A DNA stretch of 64,000 bases from Myxococcota bacterium (lineage in GTDB: Bacteria; Myxococcota_A; UBA9160; SMWR01): the NCBI GenBank assembly GCA_022447545.1, contig JAKVBI010000011.1:62001-126000 (forward strand). The letters are read 5' to 3'. The first letter of the stretch is position 1. Each line of letters opens with the position of its first letter. A program made the position numbers and the translations under genes. Below the pieces are notes generated by a model. The model was not told where the DNA came from, searched no databases, and was given only the letters and a program-made list of their open reading frames with translations. Below are positions 16,045-25,010 of this stretch, one piece after another.

Positions 16045-17538
16045 ATGGACCCCCAACGAACCCCCGTCATCGCAGCCGCAGGCCAGGCCACGGAACGCAG
16101 TGAGATCGTCAGCACTGTCGAAATCGCTGCTCGGGCGTCGGAGGCGGCCCTGGAGGCCTCCAACGGGCTCCGAGACCGCATCGAACGAGTGAGCATGATT
16201 TCGGTCGTGTTCTCGCCGATCAGTCCACGACCGGCCAGTGAATTGACGCTTCGCCTGGGTTTGACAGGTGTCCAGGTGGAGTCCACCACTCCAGGCGGGA
16301 ATCTGCCCCAATGGATGGTCAACCGCGCCGCCGAGGAGATCGCAGCCGGACGCCTCGACACGACCCTGATCGCCGGTGGCGAAGCCACTCGTTCCATGCG
16401 CGCTGGGAATCCCGAGGCCGACTTCATGCAGTCCCGGAGAAACGACTCCTCAGCTGCCGAGCCCGCTTCGGAGCCGGACCCCATTGTCGGTCCCAGCATG
16501 GAGGGGGTCATGTGCGCAGCCGAGCAAAAGATTGGACTGGTCCGCCCCACCGAGGTCTATCCACTGTTCGAAAACGCGCTCGCGCACCGCCAGGAACGCA
16601 GCTTTTCCGAACAACGCGCTCATCTGGGGCCCCTGATGTCCAGTTTTTCGCACGTGGCGTCGGAGAATCCCTTCGCATGGTTCCAAAACGCACTCTCGGC
16701 CGAAGAAATCGCCACGGTGAACGAGTCGAACCGGCTGATCTCAGAGCCGTACACCAAGCGCATGAATGCATTTCCAATGGTCGACCAGGGAGCCGCGGTG
16801 ATCGTGACGTCTCTTGCCACCGCGCGATCGCTGGGCCTGGAAGACCGCTGCATCTTCGTCTGGTCCGGGGCCAGCAATACGGAACCGGCCCCATCTACTC
16901 GGCGCGACCTCTCCGATGCCCCCGCCATGAAGGCCGCCTCGGCCGCCGCCCTCGAAGCGGCCGGGATCGGCGCCGACGACCTTTCCCTCATCGACCTCTA
17001 CTCCTGCTTCCCGGTTGCGGTGGAAGTAGGTGCCTCGGCGCTGGGCGTCCAACTCGACGATTCCCGCAAGCTGACCGTGACCGGCGGACTGCCGTTTTTC
17101 GGAGGGCCAGGCAACAACTACTCGATGCATGCGATCGCCACCATCGCGGCACGCCTGCCCGAAACGAATGGCCTGGCATACATCGGAGCCAACGGCGGAT
17201 TCCTATCGAAACACTCCATTGGTGTCTACGGAACGACTCCGCCACCCAGAGGCTTCTCCGCACCGGACACGAGTGACGCACAGGCCAGAATCAACGCTTC
17301 AACTCTGCCCATCGCCGAAGCCGCCGAAGGCGCGGCCGTGGTCGATTCATCCACCGTGGTCTACGACCGCCAGGGCCAGATCGAAGACGCCCCCGTGATC
17401 GCCACTCTCGAAGACGGACGACGGGTGGCAGCCAGGGCTCACGAGTCGGACCGGGGAGCGCTCGAAGCGACTTCGCTGATTGGCGCGCGGGTCCAAATTT
17501 CGGGAACGCCCGCGAGGTACCGGCGGGAAGATGGCTGA
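16045..17538 (+). CDS. Thiolase-like protein (acetyl-CoA acetyltransferase/SCP2-type, TLP1-like) without catalytic Cys
   Basis: 497 residues from the ATG preceded by AGAGAGGA; an upstream in-frame GTG is less likely. Thiolase fold with two halves: VIAAAGQATERS, then TTPGGNLPQWMVNRAAEEI where active thiolases have their nucleophilic Cys, and the C-terminal GGLPFFGGPGNNYSMHAIA and ANGGFLSKHSIGVYGT, where the second Cys (CxG) would be. Both cysteines are absent, while histidines remain. About 110 extra residues at the C terminus match the additional domain of mycobacterial thiolase-like protein TLP1. It may bind CoA thioesters without performing classical thiolysis. A terminator candidate follows directly. 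Confidence 0.87.
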   Translation: MDPQRTPVIAAAGQATERSEIVSTVEIAARASEAALEASNGLRDRIERVSMISVVFSPISPRPASELTLRLGLTGVQVESTTPGGNLPQWMVNRAAEEIAAGRLDTTLIAGGEATRSMRAGNPEADFMQSRRNDSSAAEPASEPDPIVGPSMEGVMCAAEQKIGLVRPTEVYPLFENALAHRQERSFSEQRAHLGPLMSSFSHVASENPFAWFQNALSAEEIATVNESNRLISEPYTKRMNAFPMVDQGAAVIVTSLATARSLGLEDRCIFVWSGASNTEPAPSTRRDLSDAPAMKAASAAALEAAGIGADDLSLIDLYSCFPVAVEVGASALGVQLDDSRKLTVTGGLPFFGGPGNNYSMHAIATIAARLPETNGLAYIGANGGFLSKHSIGVYGTTPPPRGFSAPDTSDAQARINASTLPIAEAAEGAAVVDSSTVVYDRQGQIEDAPVIATLEDGRRVAARAHESDRGALEATSLIGARVQISGTPARYRREDG

Positions 17539-17563
17539 CCCCTGAGACGCGGACAGAGGTCAA

Positions 17564-17585
17564 CCCGTTGAAAAAACGGGGCTTT
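17564..17585 (+). terminator. Rho-independent-like terminator after the thiolase-like gene
   Basis: CCCGTT pairs with AACGGG across a GAAAA loop and is followed by GCTTTT. The stem is only six base pairs and the T-run is short. It lies 25 bases after the thiolase-like stop codon and upstream of the lon promoter candidate, which suits a terminator separating the two units. Confidence 0.5.
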
Positions 17586-17693
17586 TCGCGTTCCCAAAGC
17601 GCCAGATTCCGCCTTCTCTGAATGGCGCTGGTCCCCAGGGTGGGTTGAAAAACGGAAAACCCTGGAAAAACGGTCTGTTATCGATTCCGGCGC

Positions 17694-17721
17694 TTGACCT
17701 CGCCTCCTCTGGGACTAGGTT
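17694..17721 (+). promoter_or_regulatory. Candidate promoter for lon (first copy)
   Basis: TTGACC is followed after 16 bases by TAGGTT. The -35 is good and the -10 matches TATAAT in only three positions. It lies about 80 bases before the lon ATG. CTTGAC at a -35 is also compatible with heat-shock sigma factors. Prediction by eye only. Confidence 0.4.
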
Positions 17722-17801
17722 CGCCCCATCGACAGCGGCCCGAACCCATTGGCGCGGAATGCCCGACGAACGCGCCAGCCAACGGCGACGCAGGGGAGCC
17801 C

Positions 17802-20261
17802 ATGTCCAACGAGCATCACCCCATCGAGACCCAAAAAGTCGTCATCGCGGGTCAAGAAACCATCGAAATCCCGAAGATCCTGCCGGTACTACCCGTTCGC
17901 GACGTCGTCATCTTCCCCGGCGTCACGGTACCCCTGGCTGTAGGCCGCGAGAAATCTCTGGCCGCCCTGTCTCGGGCGGGCATGGGCGGCTTCATGATCG
18001 TCGCGACCCAACGCGACCCCGGCACCGAAGATCCCGGACTTGCTGACCTCTACCCCGTGGGTTGCGTGGTGCGCATCATGCGCCTGATCGACGCTCGGCG
18101 CGACGGCAAGCAGGCGGTCGTCGTCGGGGTCGCCCGAACTCGCCTCGTGCAGACCGTAGACGATCCCGAGTTGCTGACCATCGCCCTGGATGTCGTGGAC
18201 GACCGGGATCCCGATCCCGTACGACGCGACGAGCAGTGGAAGCGGGCGGTATCCCTGGCGACCCGGGTGATCGACCTCCATGACGACTACCCCGACGAAT
18301 GGAAGGAGTTCGTGACCGGCATCCCGACTGCGGGCCTGCTGTCCGACATGATCGGATCGACGATTCCATTACCCCCCGAAGACAAGGCTGAACTACTCGC
18401 GGAACCCGATGCCGCCCTGCGCTTAGATCGCATTGTCGCCCACCTCGAACGGGAAGTGACCATCGCAGAGACCCAGCGAACACTGAGTTCGGAGAGCGGG
18501 GCCGAGGAAATCGACCCTCAGCGGCGCACCCGCCTGTTACGCCGTCGGATGCGTGAGATCGAGCAGGAAATCGGCGATTCCGATCCAAGCATCCGCGAAA
18601 CGGAAGAACTGCGCGAGAAGCTCGAGGCCGCAGATTTGCCGGAAGCAGCCATGAGCCAGGCCGAACGCGAACTTCAACGCCTCTCCGCACTGCCCCAGCA
18701 CGCTCCGGATCGACATCTCATTCGCACCTACATCGAGTGGATGATTGAGTTGCCCTGGTCCATCGAGACCGAGGACAAGCTCGACCTGCACAGGGCCCGT
18801 GAGATCCTGGATGCCGACCATCACGATCTGGAAAAGATCAAAGAGCGAATTCTCGAATTCCTGGCTGTCCGAAAACTCGCCGAGAATGCCAAGAGCCCCA
18901 TCCTTTGCTTCGTTGGTCCACCCGGCGTGGGGAAGACCTCTCTCGGGCGCTCGGTCGCACGGGCCATGGAGAGGACCTTCGCCCGTGCGTCGCTGGGAGG
19001 GGTCCGTGACGAAGCCGAAATCCGAGGACACAGGCGCACCTACGTAGGCGCCATGCCGGGCCGCATCCTCCAAAGTCTGCGTCGGGCCGGCTCGCGCAAC
19101 CCGATCTTTCTGCTGGACGAGATCGACAAGCTCGGTGCAGATTTCCGTGGGGACCCCTCCTCTGCACTGCTCGAAGTTCTCGACCCCGAACAGAACGACA
19201 CCTTCAGCGACCACTACATCGAAGTCCCCTTCGACCTCTCCAAGGTTCTCTTCATCGCGACGGCCAACACGCTCTCGACCATTCCTCCGGCACTCTTGGA
19301 CCGCATGGAAGTCATCGAGTTGCCCGGGTATACCGCCAACGACAAGAAGGTGATCGCCCGCAAGCACCTCGTTCCCAAGCAGCTGGAAGCCCATGGCCTC
19401 GACGAAAGCCATGTCGAGGTCACCGACGATGCCCTGGACCGAGTCGCCCAGGAGTACACCCGTGAAGCCGGGGTTCGAAACCTGGACCGCGAAATCGCCA
19501 CGCTCATGCGAAAGTGCGCCCGCCGACTCGCACCGGAATTCGCGCGCCGAGCCCAGATCGCCGAGGCCGAAACGGAGGACGAATCCAGCTCGGCGCCGCA
19601 ACTCGAGCCCATGGAACGGATCGTCGTGGATGCAGATTTCGTCGGGGAAGCTCTTGGCGCACCGCCCCACCTCCCTGAAACCGCCGAAAGGACAACGCTT
19701 CCCGGCGTCGCCGTGGGTCTGGCAACAACCAACCTGGGTGGTGACATTCTGTTTCTAGAGGCCACGGTCATTCCTGGAGGCGAGGGCCTTCGGCTACGCC
19801 TCACCGGCCAACTGGGCGACGTCATGAAGGAGTCGGCGGAAGCCGCGTTGTCCTGGGTGCGCGCCAATTGCGACCGATTGCCAGTCGATCGCGACGCGCT
19901 TTCCAACGCAGAAATCCATCTCCATGTACCTGCGGGGGCCGTTCCCAAAGACGGCCCCTCGGCAGGAATCGCCCTGGTCACTGCTCTGACCTCGGCGCTC
20001 TCGGGCCGACAGGCCCGCGGGCATGTGGCCATGACCGGAGAGATCTCCCTGCGCGGTCGTGTACTGGCCGTCGGCGGGATCAAGGCCAAATTCCTGGCCG
20101 CGGCCCGGGCGGGAATCGAGACGGTGATCCTGCCTGCTCGCAACGAGAAGGACCTGGTGGACATCCCGCAAGAAGTCCTCGACTCCATGAAGGTCCAACT
20201 GGTCGAAACCATCGATCAGGCCCTGGACCTCGCCCTCGAGGATCCCGGCGAAACCTCCTGA
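17802..20261 (+). CDS. lon: ATP-dependent Lon protease (first copy)
   Basis: 819 residues from an ATG with GGGGAG close upstream; the frame extends further upstream but the LAN domain begins with IPKILPVLPVRDVVIFPG. LonA architecture: N-terminal substrate domain (about 25-225), coiled linker, AAA+ module with Walker A GPPGVGKT (372-379) and Walker B LLDEIDK, and a C-terminal serine protease with Ser720 (DGPSAG) and Lys761 (GGIKAK). The catalytic dyad is complete. The linker between AAA+ and protease domain is enlarged by an acidic insert (EAETEDESSS). It degrades misfolded and regulatory proteins in the cytoplasm. A second lon lies in the dnaK operon; this copy stands alone and is flanked by a convergent glycosyltransferase gene. 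Confidence 0.97.
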   Translation: MSNEHHPIETQKVVIAGQETIEIPKILPVLPVRDVVIFPGVTVPLAVGREKSLAALSRAGMGGFMIVATQRDPGTEDPGLADLYPVGCVVRIMRLIDARRDGKQAVVVGVARTRLVQTVDDPELLTIALDVVDDRDPDPVRRDEQWKRAVSLATRVIDLHDDYPDEWKEFVTGIPTAGLLSDMIGSTIPLPPEDKAELLAEPDAALRLDRIVAHLEREVTIAETQRTLSSESGAEEIDPQRRTRLLRRRMREIEQEIGDSDPSIRETEELREKLEAADLPEAAMSQAERELQRLSALPQHAPDRHLIRTYIEWMIELPWSIETEDKLDLHRAREILDADHHDLEKIKERILEFLAVRKLAENAKSPILCFVGPPGVGKTSLGRSVARAMERTFARASLGGVRDEAEIRGHRRTYVGAMPGRILQSLRRAGSRNPIFLLDEIDKLGADFRGDPSSALLEVLDPEQNDTFSDHYIEVPFDLSKVLFIATANTLSTIPPALLDRMEVIELPGYTANDKKVIARKHLVPKQLEAHGLDESHVEVTDDALDRVAQEYTREAGVRNLDREIATLMRKCARRLAPEFARRAQIAEAETEDESSSAPQLEPMERIVVDADFVGEALGAPPHLPETAERTTLPGVAVGLATTNLGGDILFLEATVIPGGEGLRLRLTGQLGDVMKESAEAALSWVRANCDRLPVDRDALSNAEIHLHVPAGAVPKDGPSAGIALVTALTSALSGRQARGHVAMTGEISLRGRVLAVGGIKAKFLAAARAGIETVILPARNEKDLVDIPQEVLDSMKVQLVETIDQALDLALEDPGETS

Positions 20262-20282
20262 CCACACCACACGACCCTTGGG

Positions 20283-21422
20283 TCAGGACTCGTTCAGCAG
20301 AGCGCCAATGGCCCGAAGAATCTCGTCGCGAAAACGCGGAATCGAGAAGCGCTCGGCGTGCCGTCGTATGGCGATCGGATCGAAAGTGCCCTCCAGGCGC
20401 TCGAATGCGCGAACCGATTCGGCAATGGCGCGGGCGCTGTGTTCATAGAAGAAAATTCCGGTTCGCCCCTCCCCCGTTGCAGTCTCCGACTCCCCGACGA
20501 CAGTCTCGAGCGCTCCACCCTTTCCATAGGCGATGACCGGACGCCCACACGCCTGAGCCTCGAGTGGAACGATGCCGAAATCCTCATCTGCCGAGAACAC
20601 CAACGCCCGACAGCGAGCGTACAACTCTGCGAGTTGGTCATCCCCGACTCGCCCCAAGAATTCGACATTGTCTGGCGCACTCCGCTCGAGACGACGACGA
20701 AGGGGGCCGTCTCCGGCCACCACGAGTCGGTAGTCCGCCCCCAGAGCTCGAAACGCGTCGATGACCAGGGCCTCCCGCTTATAGGGAACGAAACCACCAA
20801 CCATGAGGAAGTAGTTCTGGGAATTCCCGCCCATCGGCCGAAAGTGGTCCACATCGACCGGGGGGTGAATCACCTCCGCCTGCCTCCCGTAGGTTCGGAG
20901 GATCCGCCGCGCGACGGTCCGCGAGCACGCAACGAACTGCTGAACCCGATCCTCTTGGGCGGTACGTACGTCGAACCGCCTCAGACGACCAATCAGCGGC
21001 GCCGCCAGCCCCCGCCTGACACCAGTTCCGAGATAGGCATCGACCTGATCCCAGATGTAACGCATGGGTGTGAAGCAGTAACACAGGTGTGGGGTTTCGG
21101 GAGCTACCCGGACCCCCTTGGCAACGGCATGGTGGGTCGACAGCACCAGGTCGTACCCCTCGAGGCAGTGCCGCTCGATCAAGCGGGGAAACAAAGGCAA
21201 AAACTTCCGGTAGTGCTGGGAGATTCCGGGCATCCGGCTGATTGCACTAGGCCGAATGTCGAGGGACTCGATACGAGTCGACACCGACCCGGGTACGTGC
21301 ACCAGGGTGTAGAGATGGGCTGTGGGGAACATGCACGCGAGTTGATCCAAAACGCGCTCGCCACCGCGCATGCCCGTCAACCAATCGTGAACGAGCGCAA
21401 TGCGCAACGAACGCTGATTCAC
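20283..21422 (-). CDS. Family 4-type glycosyltransferase
   Basis: 379 residues with a GTG start. GT-B fold: N-terminal IALVHDWLTGMRGGERVLDQL is the usual GT4 glycine-rich acceptor-side loop. The C-terminal half has FLMVGGFVPYKREALVIDAF, VEFLGRVGDDQLAELYARC and the nucleotide-sugar motif EDFGIVPLEAQACGRP (E-x7-E). It is likely a retaining hexosyl- or mannosyltransferase acting at the inner membrane face during exopolysaccharide or O-antigen assembly. It lies 58 bases after the polyprenyl sugar-phosphate transferase gene on the same strand, which would provide the lipid-linked first sugar. Confidence 0.92.
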   Translation of the reverse strand: MNQRSLRIALVHDWLTGMRGGERVLDQLACMFPTAHLYTLVHVPGSVSTRIESLDIRPSAISRMPGISQHYRKFLPLFPRLIERHCLEGYDLVLSTHHAVAKGVRVAPETPHLCYCFTPMRYIWDQVDAYLGTGVRRGLAAPLIGRLRRFDVRTAQEDRVQQFVACSRTVARRILRTYGRQAEVIHPPVDVDHFRPMGGNSQNYFLMVGGFVPYKREALVIDAFRALGADYRLVVAGDGPLRRRLERSAPDNVEFLGRVGDDQLAELYARCRALVFSADEDFGIVPLEAQACGRPVIAYGKGGALETVVGESETATGEGRTGIFFYEHSARAIAESVRAFERLEGTFDPIAIRRHAERFSIPRFRDEILRAIGALLNES

Positions 21423-21480
21423 GACCCCGCCCGAATCCGAGCCCGATTGAGGGCTCTCCGCGCGGCCTCCGCGCTCAGCA

Positions 21481-22893
21481 TCAGTGGGCTCCAGGACCCG
21501 TCCAGCCTCGAAACAAAGTCATCACTAGTATCCTGAGATCCAGCCCCAGAGACCAGTTCTGGATGTAGTAGATGTCGTGCTCGATTCGACCTTCGAGGGA
21601 GGTATCTCCTCGGAAGCCCCGAATCTGCGCCCAACCCGTGAGCCCGGCCTTCACTTTGTGACGCAGCATGTATCCAGGGATCTCCGAACGAAACCTCTCA
21701 ATAAAGAAGGGACGCTCGGGTCGAGGTCCGACCAAACTCATCTCGCCGCGCAACACGTTCCACAGCTGGGGAAGTTCGTCGAGACTACGACCGCGTAGAA
21801 ACGCACCCCAACGCCCACATCTCGGATCGCGCGACTCAGACCATACCGGGCCCGTTTCGTGCTCGGCGTCGCACTCCATCGTCCGGAATTTGACCATTCG
21901 AAATGTCCGCCCATCGAGTCCCATTCGCTCCTGGATGAAGAACACCGGGCTTCCCAACACCATACGGTTCGTGATCGCAATCGCTCCCATGACTGGGGCA
22001 AGAACCAGCAGACCCGTACCAGCCACGACAAGATCGATGATCCGTTTGGTCACTGCTGCCCAACCGACCAGAGGGCTGTCCCTCAGCCCGATCATCGCCA
22101 TCCCATCCAGTTGTTCCACGGAACTCCGCAATGTCATGAACTGGTAGAGATCCGGAACGAGTCTCACGCCAACCACCTCGTCGTCGAGATCGTTGAGAAC
22201 CTTTTCAAGCACGTGCCCATCATCGCCGGGTAGGGCAATGAACACCTGGTCGATTCGCCCAGCCGCCTGCTCGTTCCCGAGGAGGCTCTTCAAATCCGAG
22301 TACCCACCCAGAACCGGAACGGAGTGGGACAAAACGCCCGTACTGGCGGGGGAATCCGTCAGCACCCCGCGAATTCGGATCCCGAATTCGGCGTGAGAGT
22401 GAATGCGTTCGATGAACTCCTCCGCCATCCTGCCTGCGCCCACCACCAGTGCGTAGCGGAGGTTGAGCCCCCGGCGCCGGAGTGCCCGCAAGCCCATTCG
22501 ACCGACCAGCCGAAACGCGATCACCGACGTGGCAGAGACAACTGAGAAAAGCAGCACCACCCCCCGTGAATAAGAGTAGGACCGGAAGAAGAACGAGGCG
22601 GCAACCAGCAGGACCACGCATGCAGCGGTCGTGCTCGCGATCTGCCCAGCCTCATTCCAGAGCGATTCGGTACGCCTCGGGTCATAGAGCCCACGCGATC
22701 GAAACATGACCAGCCACAGGGGGAGAATCAGGAGCAGCGGCACGGTGTATGTCTGCAGCGGTGGAACGCCGAGCGGAGCCTCGAAGACCGTGAAAAAACG
22801 AATCCAGTAGGCGAGCAACCAGGATGCGGCCACCAGTCCCAGATCCGCCAGGGAGAGACAGGTGCGAAATACTTCGCTGTAGCGATAGAGCAC
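21481..22893 (-). CDS. Polyprenyl-phosphate sugar phosphotransferase (WcaJ/undecaprenyl-phosphate glucose phosphotransferase-like)
   Basis: 470 residues with a GTG start and GGGAGG eight bases upstream. The N-terminal 120 residues hold four to five membrane helices, then a Rossmann-like CoA-binding-type domain (RYALVVGAGRMAEEFI). The C-terminal bacterial sugar transferase domain starts at KRIIDLVVAGTGLLVLAP and carries FIQERMGLDGRTFRMVKFRTM and DELPQLWNVLRGEMSLVGPRP, the hallmark motifs including the basic and acidic catalytic residues. It transfers a hexose-1-phosphate to undecaprenyl phosphate to start exopolysaccharide synthesis in the inner membrane. A GT4 gene follows; polymerase and flippase genes are not in the window. 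Confidence 0.95.
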   Translation of the reverse strand: MLYRYSEVFRTCLSLADLGLVAASWLLAYWIRFFTVFEAPLGVPPLQTYTVPLLLILPLWLVMFRSRGLYDPRRTESLWNEAGQIASTTAACVVLLVAASFFFRSYSYSRGVVLLFSVVSATSVIAFRLVGRMGLRALRRRGLNLRYALVVGAGRMAEEFIERIHSHAEFGIRIRGVLTDSPASTGVLSHSVPVLGGYSDLKSLLGNEQAAGRIDQVFIALPGDDGHVLEKVLNDLDDEVVGVRLVPDLYQFMTLRSSVEQLDGMAMIGLRDSPLVGWAAVTKRIIDLVVAGTGLLVLAPVMGAIAITNRMVLGSPVFFIQERMGLDGRTFRMVKFRTMECDAEHETGPVWSESRDPRCGRWGAFLRGRSLDELPQLWNVLRGEMSLVGPRPERPFFIERFRSEIPGYMLRHKVKAGLTGWAQIRGFRGDTSLEGRIEHDIYYIQNWSLGLDLRILVMTLFRGWTGPGAH

Positions 22894-23216
22894 GGCTACC
22901 GCCTCCCGTTCGTGGCCCGGATGTATCTCATGCGGCCCATCCTGAAACCTCGAATGGCCCTCCCCTCCACACGAGGGTGGACCTCGAACAGCGTGGGAAG
23001 CGCCGTTCCGACCAGCACGGGTACTCGAAACACGGGATTCTGCTCAGCTCCCCCGGAGATGACGACCGGAGCAAGCGGATGATACGGCACGCTCGCAAAG
23101 CGTGCCGGGTCTCCCCGGCCACGATCGTGGCAAAACCACAACACCCATTATCGCTTCGGGCGTGAACGTGAAGAAACCAGTGGGCCGCCCAGGGCTCGAA
23201 ACCCACGTCGCACGAG
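22894..23216 (-). other. Intergenic region between gpgS and the sugar-transferase gene
   Basis: About 320 bases without a gene I can support. An 82-codon frame (23144 down to 22896) ends three bases before the sugar-transferase GTG, inside its ribosome-binding region, but it shows no recognisable domain. A perfect hairpin is present, listed separately. No clear promoter was found. Confidence 0.4.
23087..23107. other. Perfect 8-bp hairpin between gpgS and the sugar-transferase gene
   Basis: GGCACGCT and AGCGTGCC flank a CGCAA loop. No T-run follows on either strand, so it is not a classical intrinsic terminator. It could be a transcript-stabilising or attenuating structure between the two minus-strand genes. 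Confidence 0.45.
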
Positions 23217-24449
23217 TCAGGCCAGCGGTCGAGCGTCTTCCTCAACAGCCTCGCGAAGGCCGTCCAGAAAATCCGGGAAAGCCGAGGTCACCCGGTTCCA
23301 GTTCGGAATCTGAGGGGCCCCCAACGGGTCGCGCACGAATCCCAAGCCGGCAGCCCGCAGCGCGCGGAGGAAGGTCTCCACCGCCACCTCCTCCTCATGA
23401 CGATCGAAGATCAAGCCGTTGAGTGCAGCATCATCGTTGTAAGAGGCAATGGCATCCTGAGCGGTCCGGAGGTAGCTGGCCGTCAGGGTGTTGAGGAAAC
23501 CCGAATCGAACTCCACTCCGTAACTTGCCAGATTCCGGATCAGAGAAGACGCGATGTCGAACACCATCCGATTCAGACCTCGTGACGCGTCGTCTTCGGA
23601 AAGCGCCTGGTGCCGATGGTCGTAGTTCGCTGTTAGTTCGACCTGGCAAATCCGCTTGGGCGCACAGTTGCGATAGACCTCGACCAACAAGCCTACTTCG
23701 AGTCCCCAGTCGGCTGGAACGCGGTTGATGCGCGCCTGGTCGGTGGTCATAGAACACTCGCCGGCCAGCGGGTAGCGGAAAGACTCCAGATACTCGAGCA
23801 ACGGTAGCGAGCCCAGGACAGCCCGCAGCGCCTTCAACAGTGGCGTGACGAACAGTCGGGTCACACGCCCCTGAAGACGATCACTGACACGACCGTAGTA
23901 TCCCTTGGCGAATTCGTAGTTCAGGTTCGGGTTGGCGGTTGGGTAACAGAGGCGCGCAAGGAGTTCACGGTCGTAGGTGCAGATGTCGCAATCGTGGACC
24001 GCGATCACACGCGACAAGTTCGTCGCGAGCACATATCCGTATCCCAGCCAAGTGCTGCGCCCTTTCCCCTGGACTCCCGGATCCAGCCCACCGTCTCGCA
24101 ATTGCTGATAGAGGTGCTGGATCCGCGCACCCGAATCCCAGACCAGAACAGGCGGCGAACCGTCGATCGTCTCGATCCCGTCGAAGGCTTTGCGAAGTCG
24201 CTCAAAATCCGAGCGATCTTCTGTTCCGGAAACGCTGACAACGACCTGGCGGAGGTACCGCACGCGCCGCAGGGTTTCCGTGATGCCAGCGAGCCCGGGC
24301 CCCTGCAGCTCCGAAACCAGGCACGGGAGAACCAGAGCGATCGGCATGGAGTCGCTGTAGCGCAGCAGCTCCTGCTCCAGACGCTCGGCACCCTCTTCAC
24401 CCAGACGGTGAAGAGTCGTGATGACGCCTCCCTGGTGGAAATCCGACAT
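23217..24449 (-). CDS. gpgS: Glucosyl-3-phosphoglycerate synthase-like glycosyltransferase (GT81)
   Basis: 410 residues from the ATG giving MSDFHQGGVITTLHRL; a GTG six codons earlier is an alternative. GT-A fold with a D-x-D type motif in VIAVHDCDICTYD, followed by the family block YPTANPNLNYEFAKGYYGRV, and later YPLAGECSMTTDQ and PADWGLEVGLLVEVY. These are typical of GpgS, which couples NDP-glucose to 3-phosphoglycerate, the first step toward the compatible solute glucosylglycerate (or of polymethylated glucose polysaccharides in mycobacteria). No matching phosphatase (GpgP) gene is adjacent; the HAD enzyme far downstream is not an obvious partner. Likely cytoplasmic osmolyte synthesis. Confidence 0.86.
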   Translation of the reverse strand: MSDFHQGGVITTLHRLGEEGAERLEQELLRYSDSMPIALVLPCLVSELQGPGLAGITETLRRVRYLRQVVVSVSGTEDRSDFERLRKAFDGIETIDGSPPVLVWDSGARIQHLYQQLRDGGLDPGVQGKGRSTWLGYGYVLATNLSRVIAVHDCDICTYDRELLARLCYPTANPNLNYEFAKGYYGRVSDRLQGRVTRLFVTPLLKALRAVLGSLPLLEYLESFRYPLAGECSMTTDQARINRVPADWGLEVGLLVEVYRNCAPKRICQVELTANYDHRHQALSEDDASRGLNRMVFDIASSLIRNLASYGVEFDSGFLNTLTASYLRTAQDAIASYNDDAALNGLIFDRHEEEVAVETFLRALRAAGLGFVRDPLGAPQIPNWNRVTSAFPDFLDGLREAVEEDARPLA

Positions 24450-24585
24450 GGGAGCAGACCGTGGCACTGCGTTCCCGGGGCGTCAAGCCACCGCTCCGAT
24501 CTCCACTTGGAAGCTGGCTCCGAGCTCCCAGGTGTCTGAACCCCGATCGGGTGAGCCGGAGGGCCGAGTCCAGTTGGGAAATCTC

Positions 24586-24924
24586 TCAGAACTCTACGGT
24601 GACGATCTCGTCGAGAACCCTCAGCGCCGAATCTTCGATCTCCACGAACTCGATTCCAACGTCGAGGGTGAGCGGATCGATCTCCGTGGCCCAGACCACG
24701 TGACCGGTTGCAACGATGGTCTCGTCGACCAGGTTGAAGGCAATCCGCAGCATCTCGCCCAGTTGGACATCGCAGCCGATGACCTCGAAACGGATGCCTC
24801 CTGCGGAGACGTCTCGACCAACGCCCAGCTGGTCGCGTTGACCCATGGGCGCAAAGGAGATCACCTGATCCGTGGCCACCCGCTTGAATTTGCGGCGATC
24901 GATTGGACTGGCGACCTCGAGCAT
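24586..24924 (-). CDS. PilZ domain protein (c-di-GMP receptor candidate)
   Basis: A 112-residue single-domain protein. The c-di-GMP-binding signature is complete: RxxxR at R11-R15 (RKFKR) and DxSxxG in GRDVSAGGIRF. The beta barrel continues with LGEMLRIAFNLVDET and VVWATEID. Such stand-alone PilZ proteins regulate motility, secretion or polysaccharide synthesis by binding cyclic di-GMP. It sits upstream of gpgS and the polysaccharide genes on the same strand, so control of glycan synthesis is possible but not shown. Confidence 0.9.
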   Translation of the reverse strand: MLEVASPIDRRKFKRVATDQVISFAPMGQRDQLGVGRDVSAGGIRFEVIGCDVQLGEMLRIAFNLVDETIVATGHVVWATEIDPLTLDVGIEFVEIEDSALRVLDEIVTVEF

Positions 24925-25010
24925 GGGACCCCCACGGGGACGCTCAAGGCCCCGCTTTCCTCCCTTTCGGCGGCGCCCGAATTCTCCTTGAGCCGCCGAG
25001 CCCAGAAGCG

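Noticed and set aside
15606-16550. A 314-codon minus-strand open frame over the tRNA and the thiolase-like gene.
   Set aside because: It runs through tRNA-Leu and opposite a conserved gene; low-complexity Ser/Arg composition suggests a shadow frame.
22896-23144. 82-codon minus-strand frame just upstream of the sugar-transferase gene.
   Set aside because: Could be a coupled small gene, but no family, no clear ribosome-binding site and another open frame overlaps it; not listed as a CDS.
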